Positions 56,597 to 64,000 of a DNA stretch of 64,000 nucleotides are shown piece after piece. A program made the position numbers and the translations under genes. Origin of the DNA: Pantoea alfalfae (lineage in GTDB: Bacteria > Pseudomonadota > Gammaproteobacteria > Enterobacterales > Enterobacteriaceae); NCBI RefSeq assembly GCF_019880205.1, contig NZ_CP082292.1, forward strand, positions 620,001 through 684,000. Reading direction: 5' to 3'. Below the pieces are notes generated by a model. It was not told the origin of the DNA, did no database searches, and saw only the letters and a list, made by a program, of their open reading frames with translations. Positions within the stretch are counted from its first letter, which is position 1; each line of letters opens with the position of its first letter.

Positions 56597-57919
56597 ATGA
56601 GTCACACCCCGTCTTTACAAAAGCCGCCGAAAAGTGCGGCCCGAACCATCTTTAACGTCACCAGTGGTAACTTTCTGGAGATGTACGATTTTATGGTGTT
56701 TGGCTATTACGCCACCGCCATTGCCAAAACTTTCTTTCCCGGTGATGACCCGTTTGCTTCCCTGATGCTCACCCTGATGACCTTTGGTGCTGGTTTCCTG
56801 ATGCGCCCGCTGGGGGCGATCATTCTGGGTGCCTACATCGACCATCACGGTCGTCGTAAAGGCTTGTTGCTGACGCTGGGCCTGATGGCGATGGGTACCC
56901 TGACCATTGCGCTGGTGCCAGGCTACGCCACGCTGGGCGCGGCGGCACCGATTCTGATCCTGCTGGGACGCCTGTTGCAGGGCTTCTCGGCAGGCGTCGA
57001 GCTGGGTGGCGTGTCGGTCTATCTGGCGGAAGTCGCGCCGAAAGGTCGTAAAGGCTTTTTCGTCAGCTGGCAGTCGGGCAGTCAGCAGATTGCGGTTATT
57101 TTTGCCGCGCTGCTGGGCCTGATGCTGAATCATCTGCTGGCGAAAGAGGCGGTGACGGAGTGGGGCTGGCGTATCCCGTTTGTGGTCGGCTGTCTGATTG
57201 TGCCATTCCTGTTCTACATCCGCCGGATGCTGGAGGAGACCGAAGCGTTCAGCAAACGTAAACATCACCCGAGCATGACGGAAATCATGCGCTCAGTTGC
57301 CAGTAACTGGGCGCTGGTGCTGGCGGGTATGCTGATGGTGGTCACCACCACGGTAATGTTCTACATGATCACTGCCTTTACCCCGACCTTTGGTAAAACC
57401 GTGCTGATGATGAGCGACAAACAGGCGTTTCTGGTCACCCTCTGCGTCGGTGTCTCAAACCTCTTCTGGCTACCGCTGATGGGCGCGCTGTCGGATCGCG
57501 TCGGTCGTCGTCCGCTGCTGATCATCTTTACCCTGCTGATGATTGTGACTACCTGGCCGGTACTGCATTGGCTGGTGGGATCGGCCAGCTTCGCTCATCT
57601 GCTGGAAGCGGAACTGTGGCTGTCGTTTCTTTATGCCAGCTACAACGGTGCGATGGTGGTCTATCTGGCGGAGATTATGCCTGCTGAGGTGCGCGCCGCC
57701 GGTTTCTCCATGGCCTATAGCCTGGCGACGGCGCTGTTTGGCGGTTTCACGCCTGCCATCTCCAGCTATCTGATCCATGCAACCGGTGACAAAGCGATGC
57801 CGGGCGTCTGGCTGACCTTTGCCGCAGTCTGTGGGTTGATCGGCACGTTGCTGATTGGCCGGATGGTGAAGCAGTATCAGACCCGTCACAGCGCTACGCC
57901 GGTCAGTGCTTCACTCTAA
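56597..57919 (+). CDS. MHS-family MFS carrier, citrate/tricarballylate:H+ type
   Basis: The 440-residue protein has twelve membrane spans and closely resembles CitA/TcuC citrate and tricarballylate proton symporters: VTSGNFLEMYDFMVFGYYAT, GAGFLMRPLGAIILGAYIDH, RLLQGFSAGVELGGVSVYLA, the SWQSGSQQ segment and ASYNGAMVVYLAEIMPAEVR. It imports a tricarboxylate or similar acid. No tcuA/tcuB or citrate-lyase genes are next to it, so the substrate is open. An AGGAAG precedes the ATG. Its stop overlaps the stop of the pilus tip gene on the other strand. Confidence 0.87.
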   Translation: MSHTPSLQKPPKSAARTIFNVTSGNFLEMYDFMVFGYYATAIAKTFFPGDDPFASLMLTLMTFGAGFLMRPLGAIILGAYIDHHGRRKGLLLTLGLMAMGTLTIALVPGYATLGAAAPILILLGRLLQGFSAGVELGGVSVYLAEVAPKGRKGFFVSWQSGSQQIAVIFAALLGLMLNHLLAKEAVTEWGWRIPFVVGCLIVPFLFYIRRMLEETEAFSKRKHHPSMTEIMRSVASNWALVLAGMLMVVTTTVMFYMITAFTPTFGKTVLMMSDKQAFLVTLCVGVSNLFWLPLMGALSDRVGRRPLLIIFTLLMIVTTWPVLHWLVGSASFAHLLEAELWLSFLYASYNGAMVVYLAEIMPAEVRAAGFSMAYSLATALFGGFTPAISSYLIHATGDKAMPGVWLTFAAVCGLIGTLLIGRMVKQYQTRHSATPVSASL

Positions 57920-58893
57920 AACGACAAATCGACCACCACGCTGTCGCTGTAGTTACCGGCAGGCGGCGTGTTCTGCGTGGTCAGGATGCGCGCGGTGTAG
58001 TTAAAGCCGCGCGTCAGTCCATCCGTGGATACCGCCGTCGAGGTGGTACTGCTCCAGCGTTCCGTGCCTGCCGATCCCCAGCGATTGCTGGTGGTACTTT
58101 TATAAATTTCATAGCTCAGCCGATTCGCGCCGCTTGCCATATTCCTGACGCTACCCGCCGCATAGCTGCCATTGCTCAGCCCGACGGTATAGGTGCTGCC
58201 TTTGCTGCACAATACGTTGATGGTCTGCGAGACGGCGGAGAAGCTGCCGACCAGCGGCGCGCTGCCAAAGCTGATATTGGGCGAGGTGATCGTCGTACAG
58301 TCATTGGTCAGGATAGCGGTGATGTTAATCGGAATTACGCCGCTACCGGTCTGCTCACTTAAGCAGAGATTGCCCACCCCGACGCTGGTGCAGATGCGAT
58401 AGGTCACCGCCATGTTCAGCGTCACCTGATAGGTTCCGGCGGCGACCACCTGTCCGGGAACGGTGCGCAGATAGACCGGGATGGCGAAGTTAAGGCTGCC
58501 CAGCAAGCCCGCCAGGTTGATCAGGGTCTGCGAACCATAGACAAACGGCGTGCCGCCAATCGTCAGTTCAGTAGCGCAGGCCGTGTCGGTGCAGAGCCGC
58601 ACCGGCACATTATCACTGCCGGTATCACCGCTGCGTTTCAGCGTACCGCGCGTGCCGTTGCTATTGGTTGCGCCGGTCAGCTGAAAGGTTATCTGGTTAT
58701 TGCCTAGCAGCGACAGCGACGAGCCGGAGCCACAGTTGACGTTGGCGTTGGTGGTGACCGAACTGACGGTGGTATTCGCTACAAAGGTGGTGACCGAACC
58801 AAAGCTCGCTGTGGAGGCGGGCAGGGTACAGGCTGCGTAACCCAGCGATGGCAGTAACAGCAGCAGACCAGCCAGTAACAGAGATCTCATCAT
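57916..58893 (-). CDS. Csu-type pilus tip subunit/adhesin, two spore coat U domains
   Basis: The 325-residue secreted protein has a signal peptide (1-20, ending LGYA) and two tandem spore-coat-protein-U domains (about 22-170 and 185-325), with conserved cysteines such as in NCGSGSS, DTACAT and TNDCTTI. Two-domain proteins of this type, such as CsuE of Acinetobacter, are tip adhesins of archaic chaperone-usher pili. It starts with ATGATG overlapping the usher stop codon (ATGA). Its stop overlaps the MFS gene stop. Confidence 0.85.
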   Translation of the reverse strand: MMRSLLLAGLLLLLPSLGYAACTLPASTASFGSVTTFVANTTVSSVTTNANVNCGSGSSLSLLGNNQITFQLTGATNSNGTRGTLKRSGDTGSDNVPVRLCTDTACATELTIGGTPFVYGSQTLINLAGLLGSLNFAIPVYLRTVPGQVVAAGTYQVTLNMAVTYRICTSVGVGNLCLSEQTGSGVIPINITAILTNDCTTITSPNISFGSAPLVGSFSAVSQTINVLCSKGSTYTVGLSNGSYAAGSVRNMASGANRLSYEIYKSTTSNRWGSAGTERWSSTTSTAVSTDGLTRGFNYTARILTTQNTPPAGNYSDSVVVDLSF

Positions 58894-61337
58894 AGTGGGT
58901 TTCCGGACGTAAAAGGTTCAGCAGGCGCGGCGGCGCTACCTGCAACTGGAGCCGGCAGCGCGCAGGTCAGGGGGCCATAGGTTTTCAGCGCCTGCGGCTG
59001 ACCGCTGGCGATATGCAGTTCGGTTTCGCAGCGGCGACCATCGGGCGTCACCACTTCGATCGGGTTGCTGGCGGTAAGATCTTCCATCCAGACGATACCA
59101 TCCCAGCCGACATATCCGGTGGGATGGTCAGGCCGCTGTACAAGGCTTGAGACCGGCAGCGGCTGGCCCTGCGCATCAACCAGGATTACGCTGGCGGCGC
59201 GCAGTTTCTCCACCGGGAAGTTGAGGAGGTAGCCGCTCTGGCGTTTCACCGCAAAGCGCTGCTCAACCCGCGGCGTGGTCATATCTGCCGGCAGGTCGAG
59301 GGTGTCGATATCATATTTGGCCGGGTAATAGCTGCTGATGGCGGGCACCAGCAGATAGCCCTGTTGATTGGTGCGTCCCATCGACTGATTTTCATAGCGC
59401 ACGTTCACGTCGGGATAGCTTGTTTTCACCAGCACAAAGGCGTCGTTGATGGCGTTAGCGGCAAAGACGCTGTTATCCATTAACACCAGCGCACCCGAGA
59501 GATCGGCCCATTGCGTGAGGTTGTCATCATCGCCATAGAAGCCCGCTGAGGTATCAATCTGGTTGTTGCGATAGCGCAGACTGCCCTGACGATAATCGCC
59601 GCTGTCTCCGCTCTGATTCGCCCACGAGGCATCCCAGGCGAACCCGCCGTCGCTGGGCATGGCGCTGGAGGCATAAACGCGCTGACTGTCGCGGCCACGC
59701 TGATCGCGTTCGGTGCTGAGGGCAACGCTGCCCTGTTCGCCAAACGGGATCACCAGCGAGATGGCACCGGTCCAGCTCTTCTCTTCCTGATCGCGGCTGG
59801 CCGAGACATACAGACTGCTGTTACCCCAAAGATTTTTACTCCACGAAAGGTTCCATAGCCGGGTGCGATCGCCCTGACCGTCGGTGATGTCGATGAAGGC
59901 GGCACCAACGCTGCCAAAGCGATTCAGCGAGACGCTGGCGCTGTACTGCGCACTGCGGCGTGAGAGTGCGTAGCGGCTATCCGCCTGACTACCGGCACGG
60001 CTGCCGACCAGCGCCAGATTGCCGAAGTCGCTGCTGCGCTGGGTCTGCTGCGTGCCGATGTTGAACCAGCGGTTGTTGTATTGATATCCCCAGCTATATT
60101 GCCTGCCGCTCTCCCCATCGAGCTGACTTTGCGCCACCGCGCCGTTGACCACGCCCCAACTGCCGACGCGCAGCTGACCACCCAGCCCACCCATTGCCAG
60201 CGTTTCGCTGCCTTCGGCGTGGCTCTCCAGCGTCAGCCAGTCGGTCATACCGTAACGATAAGAGCCACTGGCCGCGGCCTCACCATAATCGAAATTCTTT
60301 ATGCCGTAGTTTTCGCGGATTGCCCCGGCAGAGAAGGCGTAGTCCGACAGCCCCGATTTCAGCAGGTTACTGGAGACGTAAAACGGCATGGTGGTGGTGA
60401 CGCGGCGGCCAACCGCATCGGTGGTGGTGATCACGGCATCACCCGCGCCGTTAACAAACGGCACATTGGTCATCGACCAGGGGCCAGGCTGCACGTTTGC
60501 CTGGCTGGAACGATAGCCGTTGATAAAGAGATCGACGGTGGAAGGCACGGCGGCCTGACCGGAAAAGGCGGGCAGCGGATAGGTTACCAGATCGGGACGG
60601 ACGCTGAAGTCGCGGCCGACGCGGATGCCGCCGAGCCGCACACTGCTGCTCCAGGCCAGCGAATCGGTGATCAGATCCCCGACCCGCCAGCTTACCGCCG
60701 TGTTCTCATCTTCATTGCTCCACCAGGTGTCGTAGCGGATATAGCCATCATCCTGATAAGTCGTACTGCCTTCCAGCTGCTGTTGCCAGACGCCGTTAGT
60801 GGAGAAATGACCGGCATCACCAAACAGCCGCAGTTCGTTCCAGGCGGACAGGCGGGAGCCAATGTTATCCGTGCGGCTGGCGTAAAGATCATAATTAATC
60901 AGCGCGCCGCTGCTGGTACGGCCCGGATAGCGGGGCCCGTTCTTCGCCTCGCCAATGACCTGACCGGGCAGCCACTCAGGCGGTACGGTCAGCAGCAGAC
61001 GCTGTCGCGCAGCGTCATACTCCACTTTGATGGGTTGCAGCCTGCTGACATCGACCTGCGGCTGCTGGCCCAGCTTATCCGCTGGCAGGCCGGCACGCTG
61101 CAGATCGCCGCTGCGAATCCAGAAATGACCGTCGCGCTGCTCTACCGGCACAATATTGCCGTTCTCCTGCTGATTAATCACCAGCTCCAGCATATAACGC
61201 TGACCGCTGCCGCTGGTCTGCAGGCTGGGTGGCGGGGGCAGGGATGAGTAAGTCTCCGCCAGCACAGGATCCGGCGTAAGGGCGTAAATCACGCTGGCCA
61301 CGGCCAGCCCGCAGGGATGCAGGGAAAACGGTCTCAT
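58890..61337 (-). CDS. Outer membrane usher of an archaic (Csu-type) chaperone-usher pilus
   Basis: The 815-residue usher has a signal peptide (to about residue 27), an N-terminal periplasmic domain, the 24-strand barrel with plug and C-terminal domains. Features include GDSGPL-like plug segments, NVPFVNGAGDAVITTTDAVGR, RYENQSMGRTNQQGYLLVPA and SYYPAKYDIDTLDLPADM. Length and wording fit CsuD-like ushers. It exports and assembles subunits delivered by the chaperone upstream. Confidence 0.9.
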   Translation of the reverse strand: MRPFSLHPCGLAVASVIYALTPDPVLAETYSSLPPPPSLQTSGSGQRYMLELVINQQENGNIVPVEQRDGHFWIRSGDLQRAGLPADKLGQQPQVDVSRLQPIKVEYDAARQRLLLTVPPEWLPGQVIGEAKNGPRYPGRTSSGALINYDLYASRTDNIGSRLSAWNELRLFGDAGHFSTNGVWQQQLEGSTTYQDDGYIRYDTWWSNEDENTAVSWRVGDLITDSLAWSSSVRLGGIRVGRDFSVRPDLVTYPLPAFSGQAAVPSTVDLFINGYRSSQANVQPGPWSMTNVPFVNGAGDAVITTTDAVGRRVTTTMPFYVSSNLLKSGLSDYAFSAGAIRENYGIKNFDYGEAAASGSYRYGMTDWLTLESHAEGSETLAMGGLGGQLRVGSWGVVNGAVAQSQLDGESGRQYSWGYQYNNRWFNIGTQQTQRSSDFGNLALVGSRAGSQADSRYALSRRSAQYSASVSLNRFGSVGAAFIDITDGQGDRTRLWNLSWSKNLWGNSSLYVSASRDQEEKSWTGAISLVIPFGEQGSVALSTERDQRGRDSQRVYASSAMPSDGGFAWDASWANQSGDSGDYRQGSLRYRNNQIDTSAGFYGDDDNLTQWADLSGALVLMDNSVFAANAINDAFVLVKTSYPDVNVRYENQSMGRTNQQGYLLVPAISSYYPAKYDIDTLDLPADMTTPRVEQRFAVKRQSGYLLNFPVEKLRAASVILVDAQGQPLPVSSLVQRPDHPTGYVGWDGIVWMEDLTASNPIEVVTPDGRRCETELHIASGQPQALKTYGPLTCALPAPVAGSAAAPAEPFTSGNPL

Positions 61338-61344
61338 TCAGCGC

Positions 61345-62043
61345 TTACTTATTGGCGGCGCTGCGCCACGGGCTCTTGTTAACCTCTGCGGTGAGCTCGC
61401 CGCTTACCGGCGAGGAGAGCGGCCAGCGGTGATAGCTGTCAGCCAGCACATACCCGTATAATCCTTCGCCCAGTTTGCGACCGCCAATCGCCACATTGCT
61501 CAACCGGGCGTGACCGCTGCCGCTGTTGGTTAACTGGAGCCAGCGCCTGCCGCCCTCGCTAATCTGTTGCCAGCGCAGAGCCGGGCGAGCGCTGTCTGTG
61601 TTCAGCCCGGCGCCATAAACAAACAGCGGCACCGAATAGCGCATCTGGAAGGTCAGCCCGGCCTGATTCTCGCCGGGATTACGCGGGGTCGGGATCTCAT
61701 CCAGCACCACCCGATAGGCCAGCTCTTTACCGGCCGCAGGCGGCGTCTGTTTAATCAGCCTGACCAGCTGTTTCTGGCCCGGTTCCATCCGCACCATCGG
61801 CGGGCTGGCGACCACCTGCTGCTGAGTCTGATACTGCTCCTGGCCATTGTTCTGCTGCCAGCTGAAGACGCGGATCTGCATCATGGTGGTGCTGTTACCG
61901 CGATTCTCCAGCCAGAGTTCGCTGGCTTTCTCTTCAGGATTAATGGCGGGATCGATGGGCCAGATCATGACCGAATTCGCGGCGAAGGCCGGGGAGAGCA
62001 GGGTGGAACTTAGCAGCAGCAACAGAGCGCGCAGTGGCTTCAT
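61345..62043 (-). CDS. Periplasmic pilus chaperone (CsuC-like)
   Basis: The 232-residue precursor has a signal peptide (ending LSPAFA) and the two Ig-like domains of PapD-type chaperones: VMIWPIDPAINPEEKASELW, MVRMEPGQKQLVRLIKQ and the YRVVLDEIP segment, with LTFQMRYSVPLFVYG at the domain boundary. Chaperones of this archaic type lend a strand to subunits. The ATG at 62043 is preferred over one two codons earlier, given AAGGA spacing. Confidence 0.9.
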   Translation of the reverse strand: MKPLRALLLLLSSTLLSPAFAANSVMIWPIDPAINPEEKASELWLENRGNSTTMMQIRVFSWQQNNGQEQYQTQQQVVASPPMVRMEPGQKQLVRLIKQTPPAAGKELAYRVVLDEIPTPRNPGENQAGLTFQMRYSVPLFVYGAGLNTDSARPALRWQQISEGGRRWLQLTNSGSGHARLSNVAIGGRKLGEGLYGYVLADSYHRWPLSSPVSGELTAEVNKSPWRSAANK

Positions 62044-62068
62044 GATCATATCCTTGTTTTCTATCACC

Positions 62069-62584
62069 TCACCAGCTCAGGGTGACGGTCAGCGTGTCGG
62101 TATAAACGCCGGCGCGCGCAGTGCCGGGCAGTTGTAGCTGACCGTAGATCGGCAGCGTAATGTTATTGGCATTGCTATAACTCAACGGCACCGCCTGATT
62201 GACCGGGATCACCGTGGTGCGGCTGGCGTTGCTAAAGAGCGTGTAGGGAACGGTATTGCTGAAATTGGGCAGCTTCAGGTTACGGGTCGTGGTGAAATTG
62301 TTGCCCTGATTAATGCTCATGCTCAGCGTGGTGCCTGGCGTACAGGCGAGATTAATCGAGGTGCTCTGCAGATAGCTGGCGTTGACGGTATTCGCCGCCA
62401 CGCCAGACTGCGTACCGAAATTAAGCGTGCCAAAGACGCCGGTATTGGTACCGGATATCACGCAGCCTGCCACAATCGACGCGGTAACCTGAAAGGTGCT
62501 GGTAGGCAGACTCCAGGCGCTGATACTCCCTGTCAGCAGGAGCAGACCGCATGCGATCGTCAGGCAGGATCGCCAGAGAACCAC
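62069..62584 (-). CDS. Csu-type pilus subunit, spore coat U domain (minor)
   Basis: The 171-residue precursor has a signal peptide (1-25) and one spore-coat-U domain with FQVTASIVAGCVISG, FGTLNFGTQSGVA and the C-terminal AGVYTDTLTVTLSW. It likely starts with a GTG at 62584 after CAGGT, 9 bases away. It is the second gene of the pilus operon and most likely a minor or adaptor subunit. Confidence 0.82.
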   Translation of the reverse strand: MVLWRSCLTIACGLLLLTGSISAWSLPTSTFQVTASIVAGCVISGTNTGVFGTLNFGTQSGVAANTVNASYLQSTSINLACTPGTTLSMSINQGNNFTTTRNLKLPNFSNTVPYTLFSNASRTTVIPVNQAVPLSYSNANNITLPIYGQLQLPGTARAGVYTDTLTVTLSW

Positions 62585-62606
62585 CCGTATTTACCTGCGA
62601 CAGCAG

Positions 62607-63176
62607 TTAATAGTTCACGGCAACGTTAATCGTGTCGGTATAGGTTCCGGCAGGGATCAGGGGGTTAAAACCGCCGCCGACCACCCGGCCATAGATGGCG
62701 TAGTTGGTCCCCAGCGTCGGATCGGTGGTACCGCTGGCGGCGATAGGCGTATTGTTGGCGATCGCCGTGGTAAAGGAGGCGTCACTGTAAAGGGTATAGG
62801 CGATGCCCTGCGCATTATTCGATCCCAGTATCAGATAACGCGGCGACGTTGAGGCGGTGCCATAGATAGTGGCTGGCGCAGCATTGCTGCTGGTGACCAC
62901 CACGTTGTAGTCCTGACCGGTGGTGCAGCGCACAAAAATACCGTTACCGGCTGCACCGACCAGGGTGGCGTTCAGGGTATCAAAGGTGGCAGCACTGCTA
63001 CCAAAGTTCAGGGTACCGAAGTTAACGCCCGCCGTGGCTGACTGACCATTTACCAGGCAACCGGTAGTTAGCGTTAACGTGGCATTGATGGTTCCCGAGG
63101 TCGTCGCCGCCTGGGTTAATGATGGAACAGCAACTGTTAATCCTGCAGCGGCAAACAGAAAAAGCTTGAGTTTCAT
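62607..63176 (-). CDS. Csu-type pilus major subunit, spore coat U domain
   Basis: The 189-residue precursor has a signal peptide (1-23, ending SLTQA) and a spore-coat-U domain: TLTLTTGCLVNG, GVNFGTLNFGS, CTTGQDYNVVV and the end AGTYTDTINVAVNY. First position in the operon, an AAGGAAA ribosome site and the CsuA/B-like sequence make it the probable major shaft subunit. The gene order major subunit, subunit, chaperone, usher, tip follows the archaic csu layout. Confidence 0.86.
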   Translation of the reverse strand: MKLKLFLFAAAGLTVAVPSLTQAATTSGTINATLTLTTGCLVNGQSATAGVNFGTLNFGSSAATFDTLNATLVGAAGNGIFVRCTTGQDYNVVVTSSNAAPATIYGTASTSPRYLILGSNNAQGIAYTLYSDASFTTAIANNTPIAASGTTDPTLGTNYAIYGRVVGGGFNPLIPAGTYTDTINVAVNY

Positions 63177-63720
63177 AATATTTCCTTACGGATTATCGAG
63201 AGTCAGTGCTTTTTCACCCGGTGTTTATTAACGATTCAACCCAAAGTAAGGAAATAAAAACAATAAGGCGGGCAGCGCCGCAGTCTTAAGAAAAATCTTA
63301 GACTTAAGGATTATGATTTATATCAGTTTTACTTACTATAGATCAGTTAAAGCGTTAGGCGAAGCGCTGCCGTTTAATTTTCGTTAATCAAATGGCCTCT
63401 CTGGCCGATAACCCAGTTACAGCAAGGCATAAAAGCGAGGCGGCAAAACAAACATCTTTGTTTTTTCGGCCTCTGGCCTGCTTTCAGCTTCGGTGATATG
63501 TTCCTGTACCAATCAGACATAATAACGATTTACCCGCAGACTCAGCAGGCGGGAAATAAGATGCAGGTCATTAATGGCCTGCGTTCGTGGGCCTTTTTTG
63601 CCCGGTCTTCAGGGTCAGGAAATACCGGAGTTTATTAACTTTCACCCGTTGGGTGTTTTTAAGATTACTTTTCTGACTTTATACAGCACCTGTTTTTCTG
63701 CGGGTGGTGAGGAGTTGCAC
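63177..63720. other. Divergent regulatory region between the pilus operon and the MHYT gene
   Basis: About 540 bases without a convincing gene lie between two divergent starts. It contains the Rcs-box-like palindrome at 63287-63300, and an A+T-rich stretch around 63301-63350 suited to a pilus promoter on the minus strand. A short minus-strand frame at 63642-63884 is a shadow of the MHYT gene. Confidence 0.6.
63287..63300. promoter_or_regulatory. Rcs-box-like site upstream of the pilus operon
   Basis: TAAGAAAAATCTTA matches the RcsAB/RcsB box pattern TAAGAATATTCTTA at 12 of 14 positions and keeps both TAAG and CTTA ends. A wider imperfect dyad extends out from AGTCTTAAGA. It is 111 bases before the first pilus gene. 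The regulator is inferred from the pattern only. Confidence 0.45.
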
Positions 63721-64000
63721 ATGTTGCTTGTCACCTGGAATGGCGTTCTGATCTGCGTTTCGCTGATCGTGGCGTTTATTGCCTCTTTTACAGCGCTGGA
63801 TACCGCCGGACGGGTGGCGGTCTCCCATGGCTGGAGCGCGCGGTTCTGGCTGCTGGTGGGCGGCACGACAATGGGGATTGGCATCTGGGCAATGCATTTT
63901 ATCGGGATGCTGGCGATGATGATGCCGATGACGATGCGCTATGACACGCGGCTGACGATCCTCTCGCTGCTGGTGGCGATCCTGGCGTCAATATGTGCTT
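63721..64000 (+). CDS. MHYT-domain membrane sensor protein, partial
   Basis: The gene starts at 63721 behind GAGGAG (63709-63714) and runs off the right edge after 93 codons. The visible part has hydrophobic segments, including LICVSLIVAFIASFTALDTA and VGGTTMGIGIWAMHFIGMLA; the latter holds the first MHYT motif (here MHFI) that is thought to bind copper and sense a gas or redox signal. MHYT proteins usually carry GGDEF/EAL or HTH output domains, which lie beyond the window. It is divergent from the pilus operon, so a c-di-GMP link with pili is possible. Confidence 0.75.
   Translation, partial: MLLVTWNGVLICVSLIVAFIASFTALDTAGRVAVSHGWSARFWLLVGGTTMGIGIWAMHFIGMLAMMMPMTMRYDTRLTILSLLVAILASICA

Noticed and set aside
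60081..61247. 388-codon open frame opposite the usher gene
   Set aside because: It is a shadow of the high-G+C usher coding sequence; no domain or signal is visible.

Overview
The window looks like a chromosomal segment of an Erwiniaceae/Enterobacterales bacterium, most likely Pantoea or a close relative. The housekeeping genes match Escherichia coli products closely in length and sequence as I remember them. Several E. coli gene strings are kept: rpsU-dnaG-rpoD with mug and a tRNA-Ile2 (ileX-like) beside them, tsaD/plsY/folB/uppP/cca/ygiM/ygiF/glnE/hldE, ribB/ygiD/ygiC/ygiB/tolC/nudF/yqiB/cpdA/yqiA/parE, ygiN/mdaB/parC/plsC/ftsP, and dkgA/yqhC/yghB/metC/exbB/exbD. The genus is inferred from gene order and style; I could not run a search.

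Layout. 1-1304: the 3' end of a GGDEF protein and ddlA. 1305-10821: an accessory, visibly more A+T-rich block between ddlA and the 3' end of the tRNA-Ile2(CAU) gene. It holds a divergent LysR regulator and seven co-directional genes: a sedoheptulose-7-phosphate cyclase (2-epi-5-epi-valiolone synthase type), a ROK kinase, a zinc-type dehydrogenase, an SDR, a xylose-isomerase-like TIM-barrel protein, an MFS exporter and a second zinc-type dehydrogenase. This reads as a small C7-cyclitol natural-product cluster and is the most interesting part of the window. 11100-13128: an SDR gene facing a TetR gene across three repeated operator-like sites, with mug overlapping the TetR stop codon. 13171-39500: conserved information-processing, cell-envelope and cofactor genes, with an FMN riboswitch before ribB.

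39567-51622: more conserved genes, with three local differences from E. coli: a LysR gene after parE, a periplasmic PheC-like protein between mdaB and parC (where E. coli has ygiV/ygiW/qseBC), and dkgA facing yqhC without yqhD. Two copies of a 150-180 bp intergenic element with terminal inverted repeats lie at 40565-40742 and 51792-51942. 52031-54859: a three-gene TRAP transporter operon between metC and exbB. 55106-56360: exbB-exbD behind a Fur-box-like site. 56597-57919: a citrate/tricarballylate-type MFS carrier. 57916-63176: a five-gene archaic chaperone-usher (Csu-type) pilus operon with an Rcs-box-like site upstream. The last 280 bases begin a divergent gene for an MHYT-domain membrane sensor.

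How the parts work together. In the cyclitol cluster the cyclase would draw sedoheptulose 7-phosphate from the pentose phosphate pathway. The kinase, TIM-barrel protein, SDR and dehydrogenases would phosphorylate, epimerise and reduce the ring, and the MFS protein would export product or give self-protection. No aminotransferase, nucleotidyltransferase or glycosyltransferase is present, so the product may be a nitrogen-free C7 cyclitol. The rest of the window is mostly core physiology.
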